DNA of 37,935 nt from an uncultured Thomasclavelia sp. (GTDB taxonomy: Bacteria > Bacillota_I > Bacilli_A > Erysipelotrichales > Coprobacillaceae). Under the pieces are notes generated by a model that saw only the letters and a list, made by a program, of their open reading frames with translations, was not told the origin of the DNA and ran no database searches. Below, in pieces: positions 8,784 through 15,932 of this stretch (the stretch's first letter is position 1; every line of letters starts with the position of its first letter). The position numbers were made by a program, and so were the translations under genes. The stretch lies in contig CAJUOR010000009.1 of the NCBI GenBank assembly GCA_910588165.1, forward strand, positions 1 through 37,935, given 5' to 3'.

Positions 8784-9089
8784 ATGGCACAAGTAGTAGT
8801 AGATTCCAGCGTTATGCGTGATAAAGCTAAAACCCTTGAGAATGCAGCCGTAACCATTCAGTTCCTCTATGCTGAAATGCTTCAGGAGGTTACTACCACT
8901 GCTAACAAGATGAAGGGTACAACCATTGAAACTGAGAAAAAGCAGTTTGCAAGTATGCAGAACGCTTTCGACACAATCGTTAAAGATATAAAAGCATATA
9001 GTTCCTTCCTTACCCAAGCTGCCGAAAGCTATGAAGCTGCTGAGCGTGAAGGCACTCAGAAAGCTCAGGAGCAGGGAAAAATCTTCTAA
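8784..9089 (+). CDS. WXG100-like protein 3 (MKG turn, YxxxE export motif)
   Basis: 101 residues. The predicted helical hairpin has M43-K44-G45 at the WxG position, so the Trp is lost altogether. Near the C-terminus YEAAE fits the YxxxD/E export signal of type VII substrates. AAAGGAGA precedes the ATG. Length, position and the export motif make it a WXG100 family member despite the altered turn. It is probably the partner that carries the secretion signal for one of the other two; this pairing is inferred. Confidence 0.82.
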   Translation: MAQVVVDSSVMRDKAKTLENAAVTIQFLYAEMLQEVTTTANKMKGTTIETEKKQFASMQNAFDTIVKDIKAYSSFLTQAAESYEAAEREGTQKAQEQGKIF

Positions 9090-9106
9090 TTTTCAAGAAG
9101 AAAATA

Positions 9107-9151
9107 ATCGGTCATCTCTGGCAGAATACATATTCTGCCAGGATAACCGAT
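9107..9151 (+). other. Strong intra-operon hairpin before the candidate substrate gene
   Basis: CTGGCAGAATA (9118-9128) pairs perfectly with TATTCTGCCAG (9131-9141), and outer ATCGGT (9107-9112) pairs with ACCGAT (9146-9151). No T tract follows. It lies between the third WXG100 gene and the AAAGGAGG of the next gene. It may protect the 3' end of the WXG100 message or lower expression of the genes downstream. Confidence 0.6.
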
Positions 9152-9170
9152 GGAAAGGAGGATGTGACGT

Positions 9171-10301
9171 ATGCCAAGAATCTACGTTGATTTTTCCAAA
9201 CTTGATCAGATTGGAAATCGCTGTAAATCAGTTGCATCAAAAGTAGGTACTATTCAATCAGACTTGCAACACACTATACGGAAGTTAGATTGGGATGTTC
9301 GTTTTGAATCTAACATAAATAGTACAGCTACACAGATAGCTCGAAAACTTGAGCTATATTCAAAAGCGTTGGAAAATTACCAGCGTTTTATTGAAGATGC
9401 ACATAGCGAATATACTAAGTTGGACGAATATAAAAAATTGAATATTGCAGCAAAATTAGACCCCAGAATTCACCATATTCTCGGTCCCGGTGGGCAATTT
9501 CAAATATTTACTGATGAATTCTGGTCGAATTATGGATGGAAAGAGATTTTGTCAGGCGCAGGCTACATTGGCACTATTTATAGCCTAATCGACGATATAA
9601 AAAATGGAAAGACATGGCGAGATTTTGCAAAAAATGGTGTTAATGCCTATCAGTTTTTGTCTGGAGCAGCAAAGACTTATAATAATTATAAAAAGATTGG
9701 TAATGCAGTCGGAACAAAGACGGCTATGGCATGGTGGGCTAAAAATGTTACAGGTTTGAAGCCACTGGGCAGAGCATCTACAGCAAAAAATCCTTTTACT
9801 CGTTTTGCTAATAACCTGACAAACAAAACTTCCCCGTTCAATGCACAATTCAAAAATGTTGTTGATAATTTTAAGGGAGCGAATGGTGTTGGTAAGGCAG
9901 TTGCATCTTGGGGAACGGTTGCAGTCAATGGTGTACTAAATTGGTTCAACAACAAAGATGAACAAGCTAATTCCAATGGAACAATGTCTGATGGCAGAGT
10001 TATCGCAGAAACCATTACAGAAACTGCTGTTGACACAGCCTTGACCTATGGCACTGACATTGTTGTTGGTGCGGCTGTAACCGCAGCCTTGGGTACTGTT
10101 GCTGCTCCAGGTGTCGTTGTAGTCGCTGCAAGCGGTGCAGTTGTTGCCGGTCTTAATGCTGGTGTAAAAGCCTTAACCGGAAAAACAACAACCGAATGGA
10201 TTTCTGATGCAGTTCTGGATACCGGCGAAGCAATCGGTAATGCAGCAAAGAATGTTTCAGAGTCTATAGGAAGTTGGTTTAGAAAACTATCATTCACATA
10301 A
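9171..10301 (+). CDS. Candidate type VII substrate: WXG-like N-terminus, glycine/alanine-rich hydrophobic C-terminus
   Basis: 376 residues behind a strong AAAGGAGG. Residues 1-90 look like a WXG100 hairpin: W41-D42-V43 falls at the usual turn, and YTKLD (81-85) fits the YxxxD export signal. A middle region (about 100-270) has no family I recognise. Around 285-335 comes a hydrophobic Gly/Ala/Val segment (IVVGAAVTAALGTVAAPGVVVV, then GAVVAGLNAG) like the glycine-zipper stretches of membrane-active type VII effectors. The tail is amphipathic (AIGNAAKNVSESIGSWFRKL). It is most likely an exported effector or a structural long WXG protein. There is no separate immunity gene unless the DUF4176 gene next door serves the pair. 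No enzymatic toxin domain is seen. Confidence 0.7.
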   Translation: MPRIYVDFSKLDQIGNRCKSVASKVGTIQSDLQHTIRKLDWDVRFESNINSTATQIARKLELYSKALENYQRFIEDAHSEYTKLDEYKKLNIAAKLDPRIHHILGPGGQFQIFTDEFWSNYGWKEILSGAGYIGTIYSLIDDIKNGKTWRDFAKNGVNAYQFLSGAAKTYNNYKKIGNAVGTKTAMAWWAKNVTGLKPLGRASTAKNPFTRFANNLTNKTSPFNAQFKNVVDNFKGANGVGKAVASWGTVAVNGVLNWFNNKDEQANSNGTMSDGRVIAETITETAVDTALTYGTDIVVGAAVTAALGTVAAPGVVVVAASGAVVAGLNAGVKALTGKTTTEWISDAVLDTGEAIGNAAKNVSESIGSWFRKLSFT

Positions 10302-10313
10302 TGGAGGTAAAAT

Positions 10314-10586
10314 ATGAAGATTAAAGACTTATTGCCGATTGGATCAATCGTTCTATTAAAAGATGGAGAAAAGTGCTTAATGATCAATGGAATTATGCAG
10401 AGCGATGCGAGTGGAAATGGAAAGGAATACGATTACTTGGGCATCCTCTATCCCGAAGGACATATTGGAGACCAGTTCCAGTATTTATTCAATCATGAAG
10501 ATATAAGAGAAATTGTATTCCGTGGCTTTGAAGATGATGAAAGAGTTGAGTTCCTCGAAAAACTCACCAATTTATATGAACGATAA
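10314..10586 (+). CDS. DUF4176 protein
   Basis: 90 residues. LLPIGSIVLLKDGEKCLMI at the N-terminus, then YDYLGILYPEGHIG and FNHEDIREIVFRGFEDDERVEFLEKL, is the full DUF4176 pattern. DUF4176 proteins recur beside type VIIb substrates in Firmicutes, and some act as small helper proteins for LXG-type effectors. It starts 12 nt after the candidate substrate (GGAGGT upstream) and overlaps the phosphatase start by 11 nt, so the three genes are likely translated together. A chaperone or adaptor role for the 376-residue protein is inferred from this. Confidence 0.85.
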   Translation: MKIKDLLPIGSIVLLKDGEKCLMINGIMQSDASGNGKEYDYLGILYPEGHIGDQFQYLFNHEDIREIVFRGFEDDERVEFLEKLTNLYER

Positions 10587-11394
10587 AGATTCTTCTGCTA
10601 TTTGTTTCTCTCATGTTGGGCAGCGATTGAACTACGAAGATAATTTTTTTGTTAATGGGATTTATCTGACGGCTGATTCGCAAAAACAAATGTTAGATAA
10701 ATGCTGTCATTCCGTAAAGGAGCCTGAATTGTCAAGAGTTCGTCTTTTTGCTGTCAGTGATGGAATGGGTGGACATAATGCAGGTGAGGTTGCCAGTTTG
10801 ATTTGTGTTGAAAAGCTTTCCTTAGCTCAGAAAGAACTTCAACATTACACTTCACTTAATGAAGCTGTCACATATCTTCAGACGGTAATTGTCGAGATCA
10901 ATAACACTGTTTGTGAGCAAAGCAGAAAGCATTCCGACTTGAAGGGCATGGGGGCTACTCTTGTCCTATTTGTTCTTTGTGGGATGAATTGTGCTGTCTT
11001 AAATATTGGGGACAGCCGTGCCTATCATTATAACAATGGTTCTCTTGTCCAGATTACTAAAGATCATACTGAGGGACAGCGCATGCTCAATCTCGGTTTA
11101 TTAACCAGAAAAGAGCTTTCTGGATTTCCTGCAAGAAAAAACTTGAACCGTTATATCGGTTATTGTCAAAACGGATATGTCTTACAAGCTGATGAATACT
11201 ACCCTACATTGGAAAGCGGATTGATTCTACTGTGTAGCGATGGTATTTCTGATTTTTTGTCGGACACTCGAATTGCTGAGATTTTATCTTCTGAAAGAAA
11301 ACTTGAAATTGTAGGAAAGCAACTTATTGATGAAGCTATCGTCTCACACAAAGCAGATAACGCAACCGTAATGCTTATACCACTTGGGAGGTGA
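10576..11394 (+). CDS. PP2C-family Ser/Thr phosphatase
   Basis: 272 residues from ATG 10576. The frame is open further left, but the earlier start would lie deep in DUF4176 and the PP2C fold begins right after this Met. PP2C metal-site motifs follow in order: GQRLNYEDNFF, SDGMGGHNAGE, GATLVLF, NIGDSRAYHYNNG, CSDGISDFL and ADNATVMLI, so the Asp ligands are present. No strong ribosome site is seen; the start overlaps the DUF4176 end and is probably coupled. It would remove phosphate from targets of the kinase encoded next; its stop codon lies inside the kinase's ribosome site. Confidence 0.93.
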   Translation: MNDKDSSAICFSHVGQRLNYEDNFFVNGIYLTADSQKQMLDKCCHSVKEPELSRVRLFAVSDGMGGHNAGEVASLICVEKLSLAQKELQHYTSLNEAVTYLQTVIVEINNTVCEQSRKHSDLKGMGATLVLFVLCGMNCAVLNIGDSRAYHYNNGSLVQITKDHTEGQRMLNLGLLTRKELSGFPARKNLNRYIGYCQNGYVLQADEYYPTLESGLILLCSDGISDFLSDTRIAEILSSERKLEIVGKQLIDEAIVSHKADNATVMLIPLGR

Positions 11395-11398
11395 TTTT

Positions 11399-13309
11399 GT
11401 GGCACAAACAAACTTAATAGGCAAAAACATCCTTGGATACACCGTCAGCGAAAAACTCGGTTCAGGTGCATTTGGAACTGTATATAAAGTTATTAAAACA
11501 AATGCCGCTGGTCAGTATGTTCGTGCGCTGAAACACATTACAATACCTACGGAAAAGCAATACAACTCCGTATTAAACTCCATGGGTGGTGATGTATCTA
11601 AGGCTGATAGCTACTTTTCACAAATGATGAACAATATCGTTTCGGAGATTAGAATCCTCAATGATTTGTCCGAAAAAGGTGTGCAACATATCGTCAGATA
11701 TTATGAGAACGATATTGTTGTTACTGATACACCAAGAAGATACGATATATTCATTTTAATGGAATACCTGACACCACTTGAAGATTATATCCATAGTCAA
11801 GATTTTCTAGTGCGTGATGTTGTCAGACTTGGTCTTGATGTACTATATGGACTTCAATCATGCCACAATAATGGTGTGATCCATCGAGACATAAAAGATG
11901 ATAATATTTTCGTTTCCGAAAAGGGTGAATATAAGATTGGCGACTTTGGTGTATCTAAAGTTTTGAAAGACAGCTCTAAGGCTGAGTCATTAAAAGGTAC
12001 ACCTAATTTTCTTGCTCCCGAAGTTTATCTTGGAAAAGAGAGCTACACAAAATCTGTAGATTTATATTCACTTGGAATTGTCCTTTACAGGCTTTTGAAT
12101 TATAGCAGAAACCCGTTCCTTCCTCGCTTCCCAGAACAGTATTTTTCTCAAGATGAAGATGCTGCCTTTGAAGAAAGAATGAGCGGAAAGACTCCAGACC
12201 ACCCTTCACTTGGCGGAGAAGCTATCGGACGTGTTATTGTTAAAGCTATTTCCAGTAGCTCGGAGAGATTTCAGACAGCTGATGAATTTATCGATGCTCT
12301 AGAAACAGCAATCGACAACACACCAACTAAAGTATTTAATGAAAAAATAACATTTGGAGCTTTCCCTTTCACCGAATATAGCGAAGAACCAAAAGCTAAA
12401 CAATATGGTAGTACCATAGGCGAGGCAGCCCCACAGTCAACGCCTGAAGAACATATTGAAGACGAACACAACAACTCTCTCAATAGGCACTTGTTTGAAA
12501 GTATTGGTGAAGTTCCTTCTACTGATGTTCCAAAAGTGGAATCTGTAATAAGATCTGAAGTTAATACTGAACGAGAAAGTATTGGTGGGAATACACCTCC
12601 AAGAACAACTGGACGAGTTGCAAATGTTATTCCTCCTGACATAGACGGGCCTAATGAACTTGTCACTTTGGATAAAAAAGTGATGAACAAATTTGTGCTC
12701 TTCATTCCTGTGGTCATCCTTTTAATTGGTGTTGCAGCATATTTTATTGTGGTTCCTAACATATACGGAAAAGTTGTTTCATTCGTAGACTGGCTATTTA
12801 CAGATTCAGAAAATATTATAAACACATTGCGTAATCCCAACGTTGTCTTGCCAAATGTCAACAGCATAATAGGCATGAGAATTTTCTGGTGGGTATGGCT
12901 GGCAGGCTTGATTTCTTCCCTATTCTTTGTTGGTAAACAGCTACAAGCAAAACCTGAGCTAAACGCAACAAACGCAATTCTTACCAAGAAAGAACCATAT
13001 CTGATGATTCAGGATGTAACAAATGCACTCAAACAGTTGAAGACTCGAAGGACTAGCCATCAACTTGATTCTTTGATTTATTCTGTGAGGAAATTGGAGG
13101 AAAAATTTTCTATCGAAAGCGACTTTGGCTATGGGAAAAGTGCAGTAATAAACTGCGAAAATAATATTGCCAGACAAATTCAGTTCTTATTAGATACTGT
13201 TCCTTGTGTTGAAAATGGAGATTTTGAAGAAAATCTAAAGGCAATGAGCACTGCTGTTATGAACATAAATTCTTTACTGAGAAAACGTATTGAACTAAAG
13301 AAAAAATAA
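11399..13309 (+). CDS. Membrane-anchored Hanks-type Ser/Thr protein kinase
   Basis: 636 residues from GTG 11399, with GGGAGGTG (11386-11393) at good spacing; the in-frame TTG at 11384 is worse. The kinase core is complete: GSGAFG (21-26), Lys45, HRDIKDDN (162-169), DFG (182-184), GTPNFLAPE and the VDLYSLGIVLYRLL helix. An acidic/Pro linker of about 150 residues follows. Two membrane helices (about 432-452 and 496-514) flank an outside loop of about 40 residues, and about 120 helical residues end the protein inside. It lacks the PASTA repeats of PknB/Stk1. As last gene of the run, with PP2C before it and an FHA domain in EssC, it likely controls secretion by phosphorylation. EssB of usual type VIIb systems is a pseudokinase with a membrane helix, so this protein may stand in its place; that is a hypothesis. 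Confidence 0.92.
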   Translation: MAQTNLIGKNILGYTVSEKLGSGAFGTVYKVIKTNAAGQYVRALKHITIPTEKQYNSVLNSMGGDVSKADSYFSQMMNNIVSEIRILNDLSEKGVQHIVRYYENDIVVTDTPRRYDIFILMEYLTPLEDYIHSQDFLVRDVVRLGLDVLYGLQSCHNNGVIHRDIKDDNIFVSEKGEYKIGDFGVSKVLKDSSKAESLKGTPNFLAPEVYLGKESYTKSVDLYSLGIVLYRLLNYSRNPFLPRFPEQYFSQDEDAAFEERMSGKTPDHPSLGGEAIGRVIVKAISSSSERFQTADEFIDALETAIDNTPTKVFNEKITFGAFPFTEYSEEPKAKQYGSTIGEAAPQSTPEEHIEDEHNNSLNRHLFESIGEVPSTDVPKVESVIRSEVNTERESIGGNTPPRTTGRVANVIPPDIDGPNELVTLDKKVMNKFVLFIPVVILLIGVAAYFIVVPNIYGKVVSFVDWLFTDSENIINTLRNPNVVLPNVNSIIGMRIFWWVWLAGLISSLFFVGKQLQAKPELNATNAILTKKEPYLMIQDVTNALKQLKTRRTSHQLDSLIYSVRKLEEKFSIESDFGYGKSAVINCENNIARQIQFLLDTVPCVENGDFEENLKAMSTAVMNINSLLRKRIELKKK

Positions 13310-13337
13310 TATTTAAAAGTTTATTTATTTTATCATA

Positions 13338-13358
13338 ACCACGCCTAAAAGACGTGGT
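13338..13358. repeat. IS200/IS605 terminal hairpin (right end)
   Basis: ACCACG (13338-13343) and CGTGGT (13353-13358) form a stem around a 9-nt loop. The same stem recurs at 14019-14039 on the other side of the transposase gene, as expected of subterminal palindromes recognised by TnpA. A second small hairpin, GCCCT-ATA-AGGGC, lies at about 13367-13379. Confidence 0.75.
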
Positions 13359-13436
13359 ATGCTCTCGCCCTATAAGGGCATTCTGTTGCGCCATATTTCA
13401 CTCACTGAAGCCTAACAGTCGCAACGCCTTTACTGG

Positions 13437-13934
13437 CTAGCCCTTAAAGGGCTTTTCTTTTTTGCCTCCTTTTACTGGCTCACCCGTAAACGGGTCTATA
13501 AATTCCTTTAAACTCATTTGATCATACAGTTTATCTTCCTGCAATTGATTTTGTATATATTCTTTGATTAATTTTTCATTCTTTCCTACTGTATCTACAA
13601 AATATCCTTTCGCCCAAAAATGGCTGCTTCCGTACTTATACTTAAAATTTGCATGTCTATCAAATATCATCAATGTTGACTTACTCTTCATGTATCCCAT
13701 AAAATCTGCTACTGCATATTTTGGTGTCATTTCTATAAGTATATGTATATGATCTGGACTTACCTATCCTTCTATTAGTTTTACATCTGGTTTTCTATTA
13801 ATAAGAAGTGTCAATATTTGTACTATATCTCTTCTTAATTTATTATATATGACCATTCTTCTATATTTTGGTACTATCATAATATGATATTTACATCTAT
13901 ATGATGTGTGTGACAAACTACTTGTGTCTTTCAT
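13437..13934 (-). pseudogene. tnpA: IS200/IS605 TnpA transposase interrupted by an in-frame amber codon
   Basis: Reading from ATG 13934 (AGGAGG just upstream), the frame runs 166 codons. It begins MKDTSSLSHTSYRCKYHIM, continues through the HUH pair (H62 and H64 in SPDHIHI) and catalytic Y126 (KEYIQNQ), and ends at TAG 13437-13439. Codon 57 (13764-13766) is TAG, immediately before VSPDHIHI, so the first product ends before the HUH site. All other motifs are intact, so the lesion looks recent. A fragment could start at Met69 but would lack the HUH motif. The hairpin ends could still be moved by another copy. Confidence 0.85.
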
Positions 13935-14018
13935 TAGAAAACCTCCTATATATTTTGATATTTAGAAATATTATTATATCATTGGAGTTTTTTCTCACAA
14001 CGCTAAGTCTAAAACCTT

Positions 14019-14039
14019 ACCACGCGCATAGCACGTGGT
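14019..14039. repeat. IS200/IS605 terminal hairpin (left end)
   Basis: ACCACG (14019-14024) and CGTGGT (14034-14039) pair around a 9-nt loop. The arms are identical to those of the hairpin at 13338-13358. It lies upstream of the transposase start on the minus strand. Confidence 0.75.
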
Positions 14040-14053
14040 ATTCACTTCGTTAA

Positions 14054-14081
14054 TAAAAAAACTCTGCCAAGGCAGAGTTTC
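14054..14081 (-). terminator. Terminator of ychF
   Basis: ACTCTGCC (14061-14068) and GGCAGAGT (14071-14078) form a perfect 8-bp stem. Read on the minus strand it is followed by a run of seven T. It lies directly after the ychF stop. Confidence 0.9.
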
Positions 14082-14085
14082 GTCT

Positions 14086-15186
14086 TTAAACATTAAATTT
14101 GAAAAACATAATATCGCCATCTTGCCCGACATAAGCCTTGCCTTCTTGGCGAACCTTACCAGCTTCTCTAGTCGCTAATTCGGTTTTATAAACCATTAAA
14201 TCATCATAGCTGTAAGTTTCCGCACGAATAAAACCTCTTTGGAAATCTGTATGAATAATCCCTGCCATTTCAGGTGCTGTCATACCATCTTTAAAAGTCC
14301 AAGCACGCACTTCGTCAGCTCCTACCGTAAAGAAAGTTTTTAAGCCTAAAAGACGGTAAGCCTCATGAATCAATTTATCCAAGCCACTTTCCTCAATGCC
14401 TAAATCTTCCATAAACATCGTTTTATCTTCATCATCTAAACCTGCAAGTTCACTTTCGATTTGAGCGCAGATTGGCACAACCTTACAGCCTTCCTTGTCG
14501 GCATATTCTTTAACCTTGACAAAATGCGGATTATTTTCAGGTGCTTTAATATCATCTTCCCCTAAATTTGCCACATAGATTAAAGGCTTCATTGTTAAAA
14601 ACATATACTGAGCGACAACAGCCATTTCCTCTTTTGTAAATTCCATACTGCGAATTGGTTTTTCCTGCTCTAAAGTTTCTTTAATACTAGATAAAATACC
14701 CATTTCAAATTTAGCGTCTTTATCCCCGGTTTGAGCTTTTTTCTCAATTTTACCAATACGTTTTTCAACTGTATCTAAATCTGCAAAGACTAATTCAATA
14801 TTGATTGTTTCAATATCACGGATAGGGTCAACCGATCCGTCAACATGGGTAATATCGTTATTTTCAAAACAACGCACAACTTCACAAATTGCGTCTGTTT
14901 CACGAATATTAGCTAAGAATTTATTACCTAGCCCCTCACCTTTACTAGCGCCTCGCACTAATCCGGCAATATCTGTAAACTCAAATGTTGTATAAATCGT
15001 TTTTTTAGGATTAAAAATCTTCACTAATTCATCAACTCGTGTATCAGGCACTTCAACGACACCGACATTAGGGTCAATTGTCGCAAACGGATAGTTAGCC
15101 GCTTCTACCTGTGAATTTGTAATCGCATTAAATAACGTTGATTTTCCGACATTAGGCAAACCAACGATGCCTGCTGTTAAAGCCAT
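14086..15186 (-). CDS. ychF: YchF/OLA1-type translation-associated ATPase
   Basis: 366 residues, the standard length. The P-loop GLPNVGKST is at residues 9-17, and FTDIAGLVRGASKGEGLGNKFL is the family's switch region, with the long helical insert (VEKRIGKIEKKAQ) after the G domain. The end has the TGS-like domain (RAWTFKDGMTAPEMAGIIHTDFQRGFIRAET) and closes GDIMFFKFNV. YchF hydrolyses ATP better than GTP and binds ribosomes; it is linked to stress and translation control. GGGAG precedes the ATG. It is a single gene with its own promoter and terminator. Confidence 0.97.
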   Translation of the reverse strand: MALTAGIVGLPNVGKSTLFNAITNSQVEAANYPFATIDPNVGVVEVPDTRVDELVKIFNPKKTIYTTFEFTDIAGLVRGASKGEGLGNKFLANIRETDAICEVVRCFENNDITHVDGSVDPIRDIETINIELVFADLDTVEKRIGKIEKKAQTGDKDAKFEMGILSSIKETLEQEKPIRSMEFTKEEMAVVAQYMFLTMKPLIYVANLGEDDIKAPENNPHFVKVKEYADKEGCKVVPICAQIESELAGLDDEDKTMFMEDLGIEESGLDKLIHEAYRLLGLKTFFTVGADEVRAWTFKDGMTAPEMAGIIHTDFQRGFIRAETYSYDDLMVYKTELATREAGKVRQEGKAYVGQDGDIMFFKFNV

Positions 15187-15213
15187 ATAAACACTCCCTT
15201 TTCTACATTGTTC

Positions 15214-15242
15214 ATTGTAATGAATTTATAGCTAAAAAGCAA
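15214..15242 (-). promoter_or_regulatory. Promoter of ychF
   Basis: On the minus strand TTGCTT (15237-15242), a 17-nt spacer and TACAAT (15214-15219). It diverges from the PAP2 promoter a few bases away. Confidence 0.6.
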
Positions 15243-15253
15243 GTATTTTCACA

Positions 15254-15282
15254 TTTTCAAAGCAAGCTTTGTAGTGTATAAT
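15254..15282 (+). promoter_or_regulatory. Promoter of the PAP2 gene
   Basis: TTTTCA (15254-15259), 17-nt spacer, TATAAT (15277-15282), about 33 nt before the ATG at 15315. Confidence 0.65.
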
Positions 15283-15314
15283 AAACATATCATCAAATAA
15301 AGAGGGGAATACCT

Positions 15315-15797
15315 ATGTCCAAGCAGCGATATCTATTTTGTATCAACTATTTTAATCAACACCCTAAAGCTAAAGCTTGCCTTTTAGGTTTGACTTCGCT
15401 TTTGCCATTAGTTATTTTACTAAGTTACTTCATATTTTTATTTAAAATCATATATTCCAATTACCTTATCCCAGCTGTTTTACTACCGATAGCCGCATTG
15501 ATGACTAACACTTTAACTAGACGTTATTTCAATGCTCCAAGACCCTTTGAAGTCTATGCTTTTACCCCACTAAAGCCTCATGATAACGGCAATTCTTTTC
15601 CTAGCCGACATAGTACAAGTGCTATGATTATCGCTTTGACGATTACTAAAGTCTATCCAATCTGGGGTACAAGTTTAATTTTAACAGCTATCCTCATCGG
15701 TTTAACACGTATTCTTTGTGGCGTCCATTTCCCTAAAGATGTTTTAGGGGGATTTGCCATCGCTGCATTTTTCGGGTTGATTTTATTATGGATATAA
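15315..15797 (+). CDS. PAP2-family membrane phosphatase
   Basis: 160 residues with about five membrane helices. The three lipid-phosphatase motifs are present: RRYFNAPRP (R in place of the usual first K), SFPSRHSTSA (motif 2, with catalytic His) and TRILCGVHFPKDVLGG (motif 3, with the second His and Asp). GAGGGG lies 6-7 nt before the ATG. Members dephosphorylate undecaprenyl pyrophosphate or phosphatidylglycerol phosphate; which of these applies cannot be told from the sequence. It is a single gene, divergent from ychF. Confidence 0.9.
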   Translation: MSKQRYLFCINYFNQHPKAKACLLGLTSLLPLVILLSYFIFLFKIIYSNYLIPAVLLPIAALMTNTLTRRYFNAPRPFEVYAFTPLKPHDNGNSFPSRHSTSAMIIALTITKVYPIWGTSLILTAILIGLTRILCGVHFPKDVLGGFAIAAFFGLILLWI

Positions 15798-15865
15798 AGT
15801 GAGTTTGTCTTCTTATATCATTCTTTGTTTTGACTTTCTAAATAGCCTGAAAAAATGATAGAATT

Positions 15866-15918
15866 AAAAAAATGGCATCATTTCTTATTCAAAAAGAATG
15901 ATTTGCCATTTTTTATTT
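15866..15918. terminator. Bidirectional terminator between PAP2 and MFS genes
   Basis: AAAATGGCA-TCATTTCTT pairs with AAGAATGA-TTTGCCATTTT, with A and T runs on either side, so it works for both converging genes. Confidence 0.85.
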
Positions 15919-15932
15919 TTAACTGTTAACTT

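Larger units (their letters stand above)
13338..14039 (-). mobile_element. IS200/IS605-family element (tnpA only)
   Basis: About 700 bp bounded by matching hairpins at 13338-13358 and 14019-14039, with a single minus-strand Y1 transposase gene. No tnpB is present, as in IS200-type elements. The true cleavage ends are probably some bases outside the hairpins and cannot be fixed here. There is no target duplication, as expected for this family. It lies exactly between the type VII-like run and the chromosomal ychF gene. Confidence 0.75.

Noticed and set aside
9031..9246. ORF overlapping the third WXG100 gene and the candidate substrate
   Set aside because: It is in another frame, has no ribosome site and runs through the hairpin at 9107-9151.
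13437..13934. Amber codon read as sense (recoded transposase)
   Set aside because: TAG serves as the normal stop of this same gene and no suppressor is visible; a simple nonsense mutation is enough.
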